Shown here one piece after another: positions 13,945 to 14,170 of a DNA stretch of 14,170 bases. The notes under the pieces are model-generated. The model saw only the letters and a list, made by a program, of their open reading frames with translations. It searched no databases and was not told the DNA's origin. The translations under genes were made by a program, and so were the position numbers. This DNA comes from Deltaproteobacteria bacterium. GTDB lineage: Bacteria; Desulfobacterota; DSM-4660; Desulfatiglandales; B25-G16. Within the stretch, counting starts at the first letter, position 1. Each line of letters opens with the position of its first letter. The stretch is taken from contig CP070660.1 of the NCBI GenBank assembly GCA_020355145.1, positions 963,744 through 977,913 of the forward strand, in the 5' to 3' direction.

Positions 13945-14170
13945 CGCCTTAAGATGGCTGGACTTTAATCTCACCTTCGACTCCAGAACCTCTATCATGG
14001 GTATCCTGAATGTTACCCTTGACTCCTTTTTTGATGGAGGTCTCCATTTCCGAACAAATGATGCTGTGAGGCATGGTTTGAGGATGGCCAATGAGGGTGC
14101 TGATATTATTGATGTCGGAGGTGAATCAACAAGGCCCTTTTCAGATCCCATCCCCCTTGAGGAAGAGCTA
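13919..14170 (+). CDS. folP: Dihydropteroate synthase (partial, cut by window end)
   Basis: FolP condenses p-aminobenzoate with dihydropterin pyrophosphate in folate synthesis and is the target of sulfonamides. The visible frame contains SIMGILNVTLDSFFDGG, the first family signature, and GADIIDVGGESTRP, the second. The usual first motif is NVTPDSFSDGG; here a leucine and a phenylalanine replace P and S, both at variable positions of the signature. The start is uncertain. TTG at 13919 has AGGGG just upstream and overlaps ftsH by 26 bases; no ATG occurs in frame before the IMGILN region. At least 84 codons are in the window and the rest is outside. The ftsH-folP order, usually followed by glmM, is common. 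Confidence 0.88.
   Translation, partial: MPPRKKRPNALRWLDFNLTFDSRTSIMGILNVTLDSFFDGGLHFRTNDAVRHGLRMANEGADIIDVGGESTRPFSDPIPLEEEL

Overview
The window looks like chromosomal DNA from a Desulfobacterota (former Deltaproteobacteria) or similar Gram-negative anaerobe. This is inferred from the mix of genes: a UPF0182 membrane protein, an FcbT/TakP-type TRAP transporter, and the order tilS-ftsH-folP with dgt and recO close by. No rRNA or tRNA marker is present, so the assignment is soft. There are two zones: a patchy accessory zone (about 1400-8200) and a compact housekeeping zone (about 8220 to the end).

Left edge, 1-1405, minus strand: the first 468 codons of a UPF0182 (COG1615) membrane protein that runs off the window. 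Then come two small defence/addiction-type modules. The first is a truncated DUF4258 ORF overlapping a DUF2283 ORF on the minus strand, with a good promoter. The second is a complete vapBC toxin-antitoxin operon on the plus strand, with a 19-bp palindromic operator. Next is a G+C-richer three-gene TRAP transporter operon (dctP-dctQ-dctM, 3220-6260) with a long, hairpin-bearing leader. It is followed by about 790 bases without a convincing gene.

At 7049-7936 lies an A+T-rich gene for a membrane-anchored zinc-ribbon protein. Its stop codon sits inside a 61-bp element (7931-7991) that has the architecture of an integron attC recombination site. No integrase is present, so it looks like a solitary gene cassette. 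Three same-orientation copies of a short repeat (TGATAATC-N4-AATGTTATGTAAG at 1471, 2869 and 8088) fall between these modules, so the accessory zone looks assembled in blocks.

Right half: minus-strand dgt, a 29-codon small ORF and recO lie close together and read leftward. They diverge from plus-strand tilS, ftsH and folP (cut by the window end). The dgt/tilS intergenic region holds A+T-rich inverted repeats that can form competing hairpins. Between tilS and ftsH there is a 97-base nested three-helix structure whose last arm ends just before the ftsH ribosome binding site. The housekeeping genes cover nucleotide-pool control (dgt), recombination repair (recO), tRNA-Ile lysidine formation (tilS), membrane proteolysis (ftsH) and folate synthesis (folP).
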